Shown here: piece after piece, positions 1-7,879 of the stretch | How the letters are laid out: every line of letters begins with the position of its first letter | How positions within the stretch are numbered: the first letter of the stretch is position 1 | Assembly: GCA_016710525.1 (NCBI GenBank) | Contig: JADJVQ010000014.1 | Location: forward strand, 1 to 64,000 | Source of the DNA: Burkholderiaceae bacterium | GTDB taxonomy: Bacteria; Pseudomonadota; Gammaproteobacteria; Burkholderiales; Burkholderiaceae_E | Direction: 5' to 3' | DNA length: 64,000 nucleotides | The notes under the pieces: model-generated | Database searches by the model: none | What the model was told of the DNA's origin: nothing | Seen by the model: only the letters and a program-made list of their open reading frames with translations | Program-made: the position numbers and the translations under genes

Positions 1-1
1 T

Positions 2-403
2 GCCTCGCGCACCATGACCGACGCGATGTTCGCCGCCTTCCAGCTGGCCAGCGGCGACAACCATCCCATCCACTACGACATCGAGTTCTGCCGCCAGCAG
101 GGCATGCCGCACATGCTGGCCCACGGTTTCCAGGTGGTGATCCAGACGGCGGCTGGCGCCGGGCTGTTCCCGCACCTGGTCGAAGACTCGCTGAAGGCGT
201 TCATCGAGCAGAGCAGCCGCTTCCTGCACCCGGTGTACGTGGGCGACACGCTGTACAGCGCCATCGAAGTGACCGAGCTCGTGCCCGGGCGGACCACCGG
301 CGTGCTGACGATGCGCTCCACGGTGCACAACCAGAAGGGCGTGCTGGTGATGGACGGGATGCAGAAGTATCTGCTGCGCAAGCGGGCCGCGGCGTCCACC
401 TGA
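2..403 (+). CDS. MaoC-like (R)-specific enoyl-CoA hydratase domain protein, 5' partial
   Basis: The frame is open to the left edge of the window, so the N-terminus is missing; the first ATG at 14 falls just before the conserved region and is probably internal. The motif SGDNHPIHYD is the hot-dog-fold hydratase 2 signature, with the Asp and His expected to activate water for hydration of an enoyl-CoA. About 133 residues are visible and the family is usually near 150, so little is lost. The gene ends 48 bp before the convergent Bug receptor gene. Its partner pathway lies outside the window. Substrate cannot be told from sequence; acyl-CoA breakdown is consistent with the CoA-transferase and acyl-CoA genes nearby. 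Confidence 0.8.
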   Translation, partial: ASRTMTDAMFAAFQLASGDNHPIHYDIEFCRQQGMPHMLAHGFQVVIQTAAGAGLFPHLVEDSLKAFIEQSSRFLHPVYVGDTLYSAIEVTELVPGRTTGVLTMRSTVHNQKGVLVMDGMQKYLLRKRAAAST

Positions 404-451
404 GCGGGCGAGGGCACGCCCCGCCCCGATGCTGGGGCGCCGCCCTGATTG

Positions 452-1447
452 TCAGGCCTCCGGGGTGAACCCGCTGGCTTTGACAAGCGGACCCCAAAAG
501 TCGTGTTCGGCCCGCACCATGGCCTGCAGCTCGGCCGGCGTGGACGTGGCCGGGCTCAGCGACAGCTTGTGCCATGCCTCCCGAATGTCGAGCTCCTGGA
601 CCGCCGCACCGAGCGCCTCGCTCATGCGGGCGGCGATGTCAGGTCGGGTGCGGCCTTGCATGAAGGCGCCGAACCATTCGCTGCGGGTCAGGTGGCGATA
701 ACCCAGCGATTCGAATGTGGCGGCGTTCGGGAAGAAGGCCGACCGTTTAGCCGCCGTGGTGGCCAGCACCCTCAGCTTGCCCGCCTGTTCGAGGGACAGC
801 GCCGAGCCTTCCGTCGCCAGCGCCGCGCTGATCTGACCCGCCGCCGCGTCCTGCATCGCGGCCGGCCCGCCCCGGTAGGGAATGTGGATCAGGTCGATGC
901 CGGTTTCGCGCCCGAGCAGCATCGCCATGAAATGCGGCATCGATCCGGCGCCGGCGTTGCCGCACTGCGCCAAGGCAGGGTTCGCTTTGCACCATTTCGC
1001 AAAGTCGTCGAGGCTTTGGACCGAGGCCGGAACCTTCGGCCCCACGGCCAGCGCAAACGCGGTGCTGGCCACCACCGCGACCGGTGCGAGATCGGTGAAC
1101 ACATCGTACGAAAGCTGCCGGTAGACGTGCGGATACATCGTGACGACCGAGGCCGGCGTGATCAGCAGCGTCGATCCGTCGGCCGGGCCTTTGCGCAACT
1201 CCTCGACCGCCAGCCGCCCGGCGGCGCCGGGCTTGTTGTCGACGACCGCGACGCGGGCATATCCCCCGGCGATGCGCTCGGCAAGTCGGCGGGCGATCGA
1301 ATCGCTGGCTCCGCCCGGTGGATAGCCGCATAGGACTCGGACCGCATCGGGACGGGCCTGGGCGATTGCGGTGCCTTGCCCGGCCAGAGGCAGGGCAAGG
1401 GCCGACAGCTTCAACATCAGGCGACGGCGCAACGGATCGGCGAGCAT
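452..1447 (-). CDS. Bug-family tripartite tricarboxylate transporter receptor
   Basis: Predicted periplasmic solute receptor of 331 residues. The start at 1447 is chosen because GAGGAG lies 6 nt upstream; a longer in-frame start at 1519 lacks this and would bury the signal peptide. Residues 1-29 (basic RRRLMLKL, then hydrophobic stretch, then AIA) look like a Sec signal peptide. The mature start VRVLCGYPPGGASDSIAR is the Bug glycine-rich ligand loop, and a second hallmark, IPYRGGPAAMQD, is present. Bug proteins bind organic acids for TctAB-type permeases, but no membrane subunits are encoded here, so it is an orphan receptor, common in Burkholderiales. It is divergent from a LysR-type gene across 154 bp that holds a palindrome, so that regulator probably controls it. 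Confidence 0.9.
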   Translation of the reverse strand: MLADPLRRRLMLKLSALALPLAGQGTAIAQARPDAVRVLCGYPPGGASDSIARRLAERIAGGYARVAVVDNKPGAAGRLAVEELRKGPADGSTLLITPASVVTMYPHVYRQLSYDVFTDLAPVAVVASTAFALAVGPKVPASVQSLDDFAKWCKANPALAQCGNAGAGSMPHFMAMLLGRETGIDLIHIPYRGGPAAMQDAAAGQISAALATEGSALSLEQAGKLRVLATTAAKRSAFFPNAATFESLGYRHLTRSEWFGAFMQGRTRPDIAARMSEALGAAVQELDIREAWHKLSLSPATSTPAELQAMVRAEHDFWGPLVKASGFTPEA

Positions 1448-1557
1448 GGCGTACTCCTCAGAGGGATGGCCCGGAGGCCTGCGGTCCTGGGTGTCGTCCC
1501 GGGGGTTCGTGTGGGCCACAGCGTATGCGCGGGCGCTGCAAAAGGATCAGTTCTGTT

Positions 1558-1578
1558 TTGGCATCATGTGAATACCAA
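1558..1578. promoter_or_regulatory. Candidate LysR operator palindrome
   Basis: TTGGCAT and ATACCAA flank a 7-nt spacer, with one mismatch between arms and further A/T symmetry outside. It lies 23 bp before the LysR-type gene start and within the divergent promoter region shared with the Bug receptor gene. Position and size suit a LysR-type recognition site; binding is inferred. Confidence 0.4.
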
Positions 1579-1601
1579 ATGTTTCGCACCGAGGACACCG
1601 A

Positions 1602-2546
1602 ATGCCGGTCAGCCGCCTCAACCGCAAGATCCGCCTGCGCGACCTGGACACCCTGGTGGCGGTGGTGCGCACCGGCGGGGTTCGCAAGGCCGCTGAATTC
1701 CTTCACCTGTCGCAGCCGGCCGTTTCGCGGGCCATCAGCGATCTGGAGGCTTCGCTTGGCGTGGTGTTGCTCGACCGCAGCCGCCGGGGCGTGGCGGTCA
1801 CCCCCTTTGGCGAGGCGTTGTTGCGCCGGACCGTGACGGTGTTCGACGAATTGCAGATGGCGGTTGACGAGATCGAGCATCTGGCCGATCCCAGCGGCGG
1901 AAACGTCCACATGGGCTGCATGGCGACGCTCTGCTCCGGCATCGTGGCCCGGGCAACCGAGCATCTCGCCCATCGGTATCCGCGACTGCGGCTGCGAATC
2001 GAAACGGCAGACTCACCGCACCTGATCGACTATTTCTTGCGCGAGCGCATCTGTGAGTTTGTGATCGCGCGGCCGTATGCCCTGCCGCTGGACTCGGGGA
2101 TCCTCAGCGAGCCGCTCTGGCACGATCGGCTGCGGGTGGTCGTGGGGCGGGATAATCCTTATGCGCGGCGCCGGCGCATGGCCTTGGCCGATCTCGTGCA
2201 GTCGCACTGGCTTTTGTCGAGCAATGAAGTCAAGGCGGGCTCACCGGTTGCCGAGGCGTTCGGCGGTCAGGGGCTGCCGCTGCCCGCGCTTCTGACCGTC
2301 AGCAATTCGCTGAGCATGCGGATAAGCCTGCTGACGACAGGGCCCTTCGTCACGGTCATGCCCCAGTCGCTGCTGCATTTCCTGCCGCAACGCCTCTCGC
2401 TGCGGGTCTTGCCCATCGAGGTGCCGCCCTGGCGCGCGGCCACCATGATCCTGACCCTGCGCGATCGCCGCCTCGGGCCGGCGGCCGAGATCGTGCTGGA
2501 CACGCTGCGCACGCTCGCCAAGCCACTGGCCGACCCGGTGCCGTGA
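1602..2546 (+). CDS. LysR-type transcriptional regulator
   Basis: This 314-residue protein has the standard LysR layout: an N-terminal winged helix-turn-helix at about residues 12-70 (DLDTLVAVVRTGGVRKAAEF followed by SQPAVSRAISDLE) and a C-terminal periplasmic-binding-like effector domain from about residue 95. The length is normal for the family. It is transcribed away from the Bug receptor gene at 452-1447. By analogy with other LysR-Bug pairs it probably senses the substrate of a nearby pathway and activates the divergent gene. The effector is unknown. Confidence 0.93.
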   Translation: MPVSRLNRKIRLRDLDTLVAVVRTGGVRKAAEFLHLSQPAVSRAISDLEASLGVVLLDRSRRGVAVTPFGEALLRRTVTVFDELQMAVDEIEHLADPSGGNVHMGCMATLCSGIVARATEHLAHRYPRLRLRIETADSPHLIDYFLRERICEFVIARPYALPLDSGILSEPLWHDRLRVVVGRDNPYARRRRMALADLVQSHWLLSSNEVKAGSPVAEAFGGQGLPLPALLTVSNSLSMRISLLTTGPFVTVMPQSLLHFLPQRLSLRVLPIEVPPWRAATMILTLRDRRLGPAAEIVLDTLRTLAKPLADPVP

Positions 2547-2552
2547 GGCGGC

Positions 2553-3593
2553 TCAGGGCAGCAACGCGACCCGCCCCATCACCTCACGGCTGGCGATTGC
2601 CGCCAGCGCCTGGCGAAATTCGCTGATCGGATAGGTGCGCCAGGTCAGGGGCCGCAAGCGGCCCTGCGCGCACCACTCGAACATCTCCCCGAAAGCCGTG
2701 CGCACGCGGGCCTCGGTGCCCGCTGGCGGCAGCGTGCGGGCCCAGCCGACGTAGTAGCCCCAGTACAGGCCGATCACCGTAATGTTCTTGACCAGCGCCA
2801 GATTGGCCGGGATCTGCGGGATGGCGCCGCTGGCGAAGCCCATCGGAATGATCCGGCCGTCGGGCGCGATGCAGCGCAGCGACTCGTCGAAGATGGCGCC
2901 GCCCACCGGGTCGTAGATGACGTCGGCGCCGCGGCCGCCCGTGGCCGCCAGCACGGCATCGCGAAACGGCCCATGGCGATGATTGATCAGCACCTGCGCG
3001 CCGTGGCGGGCGACCAGCGCGAGCTTTTCGTCGGAGCCCGCGGTGGCGATCACGGTCGCGCCCAGGCAGCGCGCGATCTCGACGGCGGCCATACCGCTGC
3101 CGCCGGCCGCGCCGTGCACCAGCACCACTTCGCCGGGCTGGACCCGGGCGCGCCAGCGCAGCGCGGCGTAGGCGGTGGCGTAAATGGTCGGGAAGTGGAC
3201 TGCCGCCTCGAAGTCGATCGCCTCGGGCAGCCGGTAGGCGGTGGCCTGCGGCACCACGACCTCTTCGGCAAACCCGCCCGAGCGGGTGCCCGCCGCCACC
3301 CGGTCGCCGGGACGCAGGTGGGTGACGCCCGGCGCGCATTCGAGCACCACGCCAGCCACCTCGGTGCCCGGGATGAAAGGCAGCGGCGGGGTGTTCTGAT
3401 GCTTGCCGTCCAGCACCAGCTGGTTGGCGAAGCTCACGCCGATCACACGGGTGGCGATGCGCACGCCGAGTTCGATCATGGGCGGCGCGGCGACGGTTTC
3501 GAGCGCGACGCCGGAGTCGCTGTCGTGGGATCGGCAGACGACTGCCCGCATCGAGCCCGGTGGACGTGCACTGGAGGTCATGCGTTCGAGCAT
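2553..3593 (-). CDS. Zinc-free MDR-family NAD(P)H:quinone oxidoreductase / enoyl reductase
   Basis: The protein has 346 residues from the ATG at 3593; a shorter start at 3551 (MRAVVC) matches the usual family N-terminus better and is equally possible. The medium-chain dehydrogenase fold is shown by PFIPGTEVAGVVLECAPGV (GroES-like domain) and the nucleotide-binding VHGAAGGSGMAAVEIA, about two thirds along. Structural and catalytic zinc cysteines are absent, as in QOR proteins. The substrate is probably a quinone or an alpha,beta-unsaturated carbonyl. It is convergent with the LysR gene (7 bp gap) and divergent from the second Bug receptor. Confidence 0.88.
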   Translation of the reverse strand: MLERMTSSARPPGSMRAVVCRSHDSDSGVALETVAAPPMIELGVRIATRVIGVSFANQLVLDGKHQNTPPLPFIPGTEVAGVVLECAPGVTHLRPGDRVAAGTRSGGFAEEVVVPQATAYRLPEAIDFEAAVHFPTIYATAYAALRWRARVQPGEVVLVHGAAGGSGMAAVEIARCLGATVIATAGSDEKLALVARHGAQVLINHRHGPFRDAVLAATGGRGADVIYDPVGGAIFDESLRCIAPDGRIIPMGFASGAIPQIPANLALVKNITVIGLYWGYYVGWARTLPPAGTEARVRTAFGEMFEWCAQGRLRPLTWRTYPISEFRQALAAIASREVMGRVALLP

Positions 3594-3757
3594 AGCCGGG
3601 GCTGCGCAGCGGCGCAGGCGCGTGCGTTTTCGATCGGTTCATCTGCACGAAAACGGACGCCATCGATTGCGGTGCGCCGCCCCTTTGAGCGAAGGTGTTC
3701 CGCTCGCGCGTCCCGGCTGCCACCGTGCCCGAGTTGCGCCTCTCCAGGAACCCGGCC

Positions 3758-4735
3758 ATGCACCGCAGAACCCTGTTGAAAGCCATCACCGCCACCTCCG
3801 CCTGCTTCGGGCTTGCCCATGCGCAGTCCCCCGCGTGGCCGAGCCGCCCGGTGCGGGTGATCGTGCCCTACGCCGCCGGTGGCGGCCCCGATCTGCTGGC
3901 CCGCAAGATGGCGCCCGAACTGGCGCGTGCGCTGGGCACGAACGTGGTGGTCGAGAACAAGGTGGGCGCCGCCGGCATCGTGGCTGCCGAGGTGTCGGCG
4001 CAGGCTCCGCCGGATGGCTACCTGGTGCTGCTGGGCTCCAATTCGCACATCGTCAACAAGATCATGCAGCCGGCCGTGAAGTTCGATCCGCTGACCAGCT
4101 TCGCGCCGGTCACGCTGATGGCCAGCGGTGCCGGCGTGCTGGTCGTGCCGGCCGACTCGCCCTGGCGCACCGCGCGCGACCTGGCCGAGGCGATCCGCGC
4201 CAAGCCGGGGCGCTTCAACTATGCCTCGGGCGGTATCGGGACGGCCGCGCATCTGGCCGGCGCCAGCTTCGTGCGCAGCCAGGGGCTGCACGCCGTGCAC
4301 ATCCCGTATCGCGGTTCGGTCGAGATCGTGCCGGCGCTGCTGGGCGGCGACGTGCACTTCGCGTTCCCGGTGTCGTCGACCGCGATGCCGGCGATCCGCA
4401 CGGGCAAGGTGCGCCCGCTGGCGGTGGCAGGGGGGCAGCGCATCCGTTCGCTGCCCGACGTGCCCACGCTGCGCGAGATCTACAAGGACGAGCGCCTGGT
4501 GCAGGAGTTCTGGACCGGCGCCTGGGTGCCTGCCGGCACCCCGCGGGACGTCATCGACAAGCTCGATGCGGCCTTCAAGGCGACCCATCGCGTGCCGGCG
4601 GTGCGCGAGTTCTACGAGTCCAACGGCAGCGAGGTGGTGTTCTCGGAAAGCCCCGCCCAGTACGCCGACTACATGAAGCGCGAGACCGACAAATGGGCTC
4701 GCATCATCCAGCTCACCGGAGTCAAGCCCGAATGA
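3758..4735 (+). CDS. Bug-family tripartite tricarboxylate transporter receptor
   Basis: Predicted periplasmic receptor of 325 residues from the ATG at 3758, preceded by CAGGAA. A longer in-frame start at 3695 would place charged sequence before the signal peptide. Residues 1-22 (MHRRTLLKAI, hydrophobic core, LAHA) form the signal peptide. VRVIVPYAAGGGPDLLARKM is the family's ligand-loop signature, and HIPYRGSVEIVPALLGGDV is also typical. There are no TctA/TctB permease genes. Its stop overlaps the start of the CoA-transferase gene (ATGA), so the two are translationally coupled. The likely ligand is therefore an organic acid that the transferase converts to a CoA ester; this is inference. Confidence 0.92.
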   Translation: MHRRTLLKAITATSACFGLAHAQSPAWPSRPVRVIVPYAAGGGPDLLARKMAPELARALGTNVVVENKVGAAGIVAAEVSAQAPPDGYLVLLGSNSHIVNKIMQPAVKFDPLTSFAPVTLMASGAGVLVVPADSPWRTARDLAEAIRAKPGRFNYASGGIGTAAHLAGASFVRSQGLHAVHIPYRGSVEIVPALLGGDVHFAFPVSSTAMPAIRTGKVRPLAVAGGQRIRSLPDVPTLREIYKDERLVQEFWTGAWVPAGTPRDVIDKLDAAFKATHRVPAVREFYESNGSEVVFSESPAQYADYMKRETDKWARIIQLTGVKPE

Positions 4736-5994
4736 ATGCCACTGTCAGTCAGGGCCCCCTCGCCGGGGTGCGTGTGCTCGACTGGACCCACGTGCTGGCC
4801 GGCCCTTTTGCCGGCTATATGCTGGGCCAGATGGGCGCCGACGTGATCCGCTTCGAGCGCATCGACCAGCCCGAGATGATCCGCAACAACTCGCTCGATC
4901 CGCTGCTCGCGCCGCTGGGCCTGGGCGAGGGCTTCGTGATGCAGGGCTCGGGCAAGCGCTCGATCGGCGGCGACATCCGCGATCCCGAGGTCAAGGCCGC
5001 GATCCATGCGCTGCTGGCCACCGTCGACGTGCTGGTCGAGAATTTCCGGCCCGGCAAACTGGCCGCGCTGGGCTTCGATCCGGCCGAGCTGATCGAGCGC
5101 CATCCGCGCCTGGTGGTGTGCTCGATCACCGGCTTCGGTCAAACCGGGCCGCAGTCGGGCCGGCGAGCCTACGACCATGTGATCCAGGCGCGCACCGGCT
5201 TCATGGCGGCCAATGCCGACGACAACGACGTGCCCAAGCGGGTGGGCATGCCGCTGATCGACTACGGCACCGGCATGCAGGCGGCGCTGGCCATCACCGC
5301 CGCCTTGCACCGGCGCGCCGCCGATGCACTGCGCGGTGCGCCCCGGCCGCGCGGCGAATGGCTGGATGTGGCGATGGTCGACGCGGCGCTGGTGCTGGCG
5401 GCCCCGACCTTCGCGCAGTACGCGGTCAGCGGGCGCGAACGGGTGCGCGCCAAGGGCGCCGCCTTCTCGGGCAGTCCGCTGTCGGGCACCTTCAAGACCC
5501 GTGAGGGTTATGTCGCGATGACCTGCAACAGCCCGGTCCAGACGGCGGCGCTGTTTCCGGCGCTGAGCCAGGCAGGCGCCAGCACCGCCCAGCTCGAGGC
5601 GCTGCGCGCGTCGGCCACCGCGATGGACGTGGCGGCCACCCAGGGTGTGCTGGCCGAGATCCTGTCGGCCCGCACGGCCGCCGAATGGGAGTCCCTGCTG
5701 GAAGCGGCCCAGGTGCCGTGCGCGGCCGTGCGCACGCCGGCTCAGGCCTGGCAGGAGTCATTGGATACCGATACCGCCACGCCGCCCCGGTGGCCCTCGG
5801 TCACGCTGGACGCAGCCGACGGCCGCACCGTCAGGGTGCCGGGGGCCGGCTTCGCGTCGACGCTGCCGGTCTGTGGCGAACTGCGCCCGCCGCCAAGGGT
5901 CGGCGAACACACGGCGCAGATCCTCGCCGAAGCGGGGGTCGACCCGGCGGTGGTCCAGCGGCTGATTCGCGAAGGCAAACTGCGGGCGCTCTGA
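4732..5994 (+). CDS. Family III (CaiB/BaiF) CoA-transferase
   Basis: The 420-residue protein starts at an ATG overlapping the Bug receptor stop. The N-terminal signature GVRVLDWTHVLAGPFAGYMLGQMGADV and the central LVENFRPGKL...GFGQTGP are hallmarks of the formyl-CoA/carnitine CoA-transferase family. The catalytic aspartate that forms the aspartyl-CoA thioester is probably Asp177, in LIDYGTGMQ. The reaction is transfer of CoA between carboxylic acids in the cytoplasm. The coupled receptor suggests it activates the imported acid. The substrate cannot be read from sequence. Confidence 0.92.
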   Translation: MNATVSQGPLAGVRVLDWTHVLAGPFAGYMLGQMGADVIRFERIDQPEMIRNNSLDPLLAPLGLGEGFVMQGSGKRSIGGDIRDPEVKAAIHALLATVDVLVENFRPGKLAALGFDPAELIERHPRLVVCSITGFGQTGPQSGRRAYDHVIQARTGFMAANADDNDVPKRVGMPLIDYGTGMQAALAITAALHRRAADALRGAPRPRGEWLDVAMVDAALVLAAPTFAQYAVSGRERVRAKGAAFSGSPLSGTFKTREGYVAMTCNSPVQTAALFPALSQAGASTAQLEALRASATAMDVAATQGVLAEILSARTAAEWESLLEAAQVPCAAVRTPAQAWQESLDTDTATPPRWPSVTLDAADGRTVRVPGAGFASTLPVCGELRPPPRVGEHTAQILAEAGVDPAVVQRLIREGKLRAL

Positions 5995-6046
5995 GCGGCC
6001 CCACGAACGCACGGGTGCGGCGGGCTGCGCCCGCCGCCGTCATGCC

Positions 6047-7129
6047 TCAACCCTTGCGGTTGGCCATGTAGTTGTCGTACGAGCCTTCGGCGACCCGGAA
6101 CCACTGGGTCTGCTCGGCCTGGTACTTCGAGTACGACGCGAACATCGACTTGAACTCGGGCACCTTGGCGGACCAGTCGGCGTACTGCTCCTGCGAGGCC
6201 TTGTAGCAGGCGTCCATCACCGCCTTCGGGAACGCGCGCAGCTGCGCGCCGCCGGCCACCAGCTTGCGCAGGGCGGTGGGGTTCAGGTGGTCGTACTTGG
6301 CCATCGTGACCGCGTTGCACTCGCCGCAGGCTGCACTGAAAGCCGCCTGATACTCCTTGGGCAGGGCCTCCCAGGCCTTGTTGCCGACGATCATGTGGCC
6401 CATCGAGTTGGCTTCCCACCAGCCCGGCGCGTAGTAGTACTTGGCGACCTTGACGAAGCCTAGCTTCTCGTCGTCGAACGGGCCGATCCACTCGGCGGCA
6501 TCGATCGCGCCTTTTTCAAGCGACGGATAGATGTCGCCGGCGGCGATCTGCTGGGGCACGACACCCAGCCGGGTGAGGATCGCGCCCGCCACGCCGCCGA
6601 CCCGGAACTTCAGTCCCTTCATGTCCTCGATGGTCTTGATTTCCTTGCGGAACCAGCCGCCCATCTGGGTGCCGGTGTTGCCGTAGGCGATCGCCACGCA
6701 GCCATAGGCCTTCAGGAATTCGTTGTAGGCCTGCTCGCCGCCGCCGTGGTACCACCAGGCGTTCTGCTGGCGCTGGTTCATGCCGAAGGGCAGCACGGTG
6801 CCGAACGCGAAGGCGGGGTTCTTGCCGAAGTAGTAGTACATCGCGGTCTGGCCGGCTTCGACCGTGCCGGCCTGCACGGCGTCGAGCACCTGCAGGCCGG
6901 GCACCACTTCGCCCGAGGCGAAATTGGTGATCCGGAATTTGCCGCTGGTGAGTTCACCCACCCGCTTGGCGACGAATTCGGCCGCGCCCCACAGCGTGTC
7001 CAGGCTCTTGGGGAAACTGGAGGTCAGGCGCCAGCGGATTTCCGGCAGGGATTGCGCGATGGCCGGCGCGGTGCCGGTCGCGAGTATGGCGGCCATCCCG
7101 CCGTGCGTGACGAAAGCCCGACGCTGCAT
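6047..7129 (-). CDS. TRAP transporter DctP-family substrate-binding protein
   Basis: The 360-residue protein has the start supported by AGGAGAC upstream. Residues 1-26 (MQRRAFVTHGG, hydrophobic segment, AIAQ) form a signal peptide with a twin-arginine-like RR. FASGEVVPGLQVLDAVQAGTVEAGQTAMYYYFGKNP is typical of the TakP/keto-acid branch of DctP proteins, as is the GPFDDEKLGFVKVAKYYYAPGWWE segment. DctQ and DctM membrane genes are not in the window, so the permease is elsewhere or the protein is an orphan. The ligand is probably a 2-oxo or other carboxylic acid. Confidence 0.92.
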   Translation of the reverse strand: MQRRAFVTHGGMAAILATGTAPAIAQSLPEIRWRLTSSFPKSLDTLWGAAEFVAKRVGELTSGKFRITNFASGEVVPGLQVLDAVQAGTVEAGQTAMYYYFGKNPAFAFGTVLPFGMNQRQQNAWWYHGGGEQAYNEFLKAYGCVAIAYGNTGTQMGGWFRKEIKTIEDMKGLKFRVGGVAGAILTRLGVVPQQIAAGDIYPSLEKGAIDAAEWIGPFDDEKLGFVKVAKYYYAPGWWEANSMGHMIVGNKAWEALPKEYQAAFSAACGECNAVTMAKYDHLNPTALRKLVAGGAQLRAFPKAVMDACYKASQEQYADWSAKVPEFKSMFASYSKYQAEQTQWFRVAEGSYDNYMANRKG

Positions 7130-7280
7130 TCGTGTCTCCTGAGTTCTAGAAATGAGGGAATTGGCGGGCCGCCCTGTGCGGCCTGCTCAGCGCGGCATTA
7201 TGCCGCGCCGCAACGCTGCGCCATGGCCGCCCGGCCGTCAAGCCGGAGGGGTTCGCGATTCACGATTCGCGTCGTCGCTG

Positions 7281-7667
7281 TTATTGGGCCTGGCCTTCGT
7301 CCTGACCGGAATCGTACGGAACCGCGCCGCGCTTGATCTCGGCCATGTCCAGCTTGCGCACCTGGCTCAGCAGATCGGTCAGCGCGCCCTTGGGCAGTGC
7401 GCCGGCCTGCTCGAACACCAGCACCTGCTCGCGGAACACCATCAGCGTGGGGATCGAGCGCACGCGGAAATGCGCCGCCAGCGCCTGCTCTTCGTCGGTG
7501 TTCACCTTGGCGAAGGTGATGTCGGCGTTTTCGTCGGCGACCTGCTCGAAGACCGGCGCGAAGCCCTTGCACGGTCCGCACCAGGGTGCCCAGAAGTCCA
7601 CCACCACGATGTCGTTGGCGGTGACGGTGCTGTCGAACTCCTGCGCGGTGAGGTCTTGTACGGACAT
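7281..7667 (-). CDS. trxA: Thioredoxin
   Basis: The product is a cytoplasmic disulfide reductase of 128 residues. The active site WCGPCK follows VVVDFWAP, and the cis-proline is in RSIPTLMVF. The ATG at 7667 is preferred because CCGGAG lies 6 nt upstream; the TTG two codons earlier is unlikely. Typical thioredoxins have about 108 residues. The extra C-terminal tail here (AEIKRGAVPYDSGQDEGQAQ) is acidic and hydrophilic and has no recognised function. It stands alone between the TRAP receptor and the divergent LuxR regulator. The symbol is used in the general sense; more than one thioredoxin gene is usual. Confidence 0.9.
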   Translation of the reverse strand: MSVQDLTAQEFDSTVTANDIVVVDFWAPWCGPCKGFAPVFEQVADENADITFAKVNTDEEQALAAHFRVRSIPTLMVFREQVLVFEQAGALPKGALTDLLSQVRKLDMAEIKRGAVPYDSGQDEGQAQ

Positions 7668-7848
7668 GGGCAACTCCGGAAATGGGTGAGGGCCGGGCGG
7701 CCCGGGGCGGGCTTGGGTCCGCTGCCCGCATTTTGCCGGTGCGCGCCCGTCGTGTCTCGAGTCCGACGATCGGCCGGCTGGCCGATGCGTTGTGTATCCC
7801 GCGCATCACCTGTTCGGGTGACGCGATCCGGCCGCCTTGTCTGTAGGT

Positions 7849-7868
7849 TCCTACCCATCCGAGTAGGA
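7849..7868. promoter_or_regulatory. Lux-box-like inverted repeat before LuxR-type gene
   Basis: TCCTAC and GTAGGA form perfect 6-bp arms around CCATCCGA, 20 bp in all, ending 11 bp before the start codon at 7880. A further GTAGG at 7843-7847 makes a third half-site, so GTAGG-tt-CCTAC overlaps the main repeat. A site this close to the start would suit autorepression. Confidence 0.35.
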
Positions 7869-7879
7869 GTTCCCTGTAC

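Noticed and set aside
7849..7868. Quorum sensing by acyl-homoserine lactones at the luxR-type genes
   Set aside because: The LuxR-type proteins lack an autoinducer-binding domain and no luxI-type synthase is in the window.
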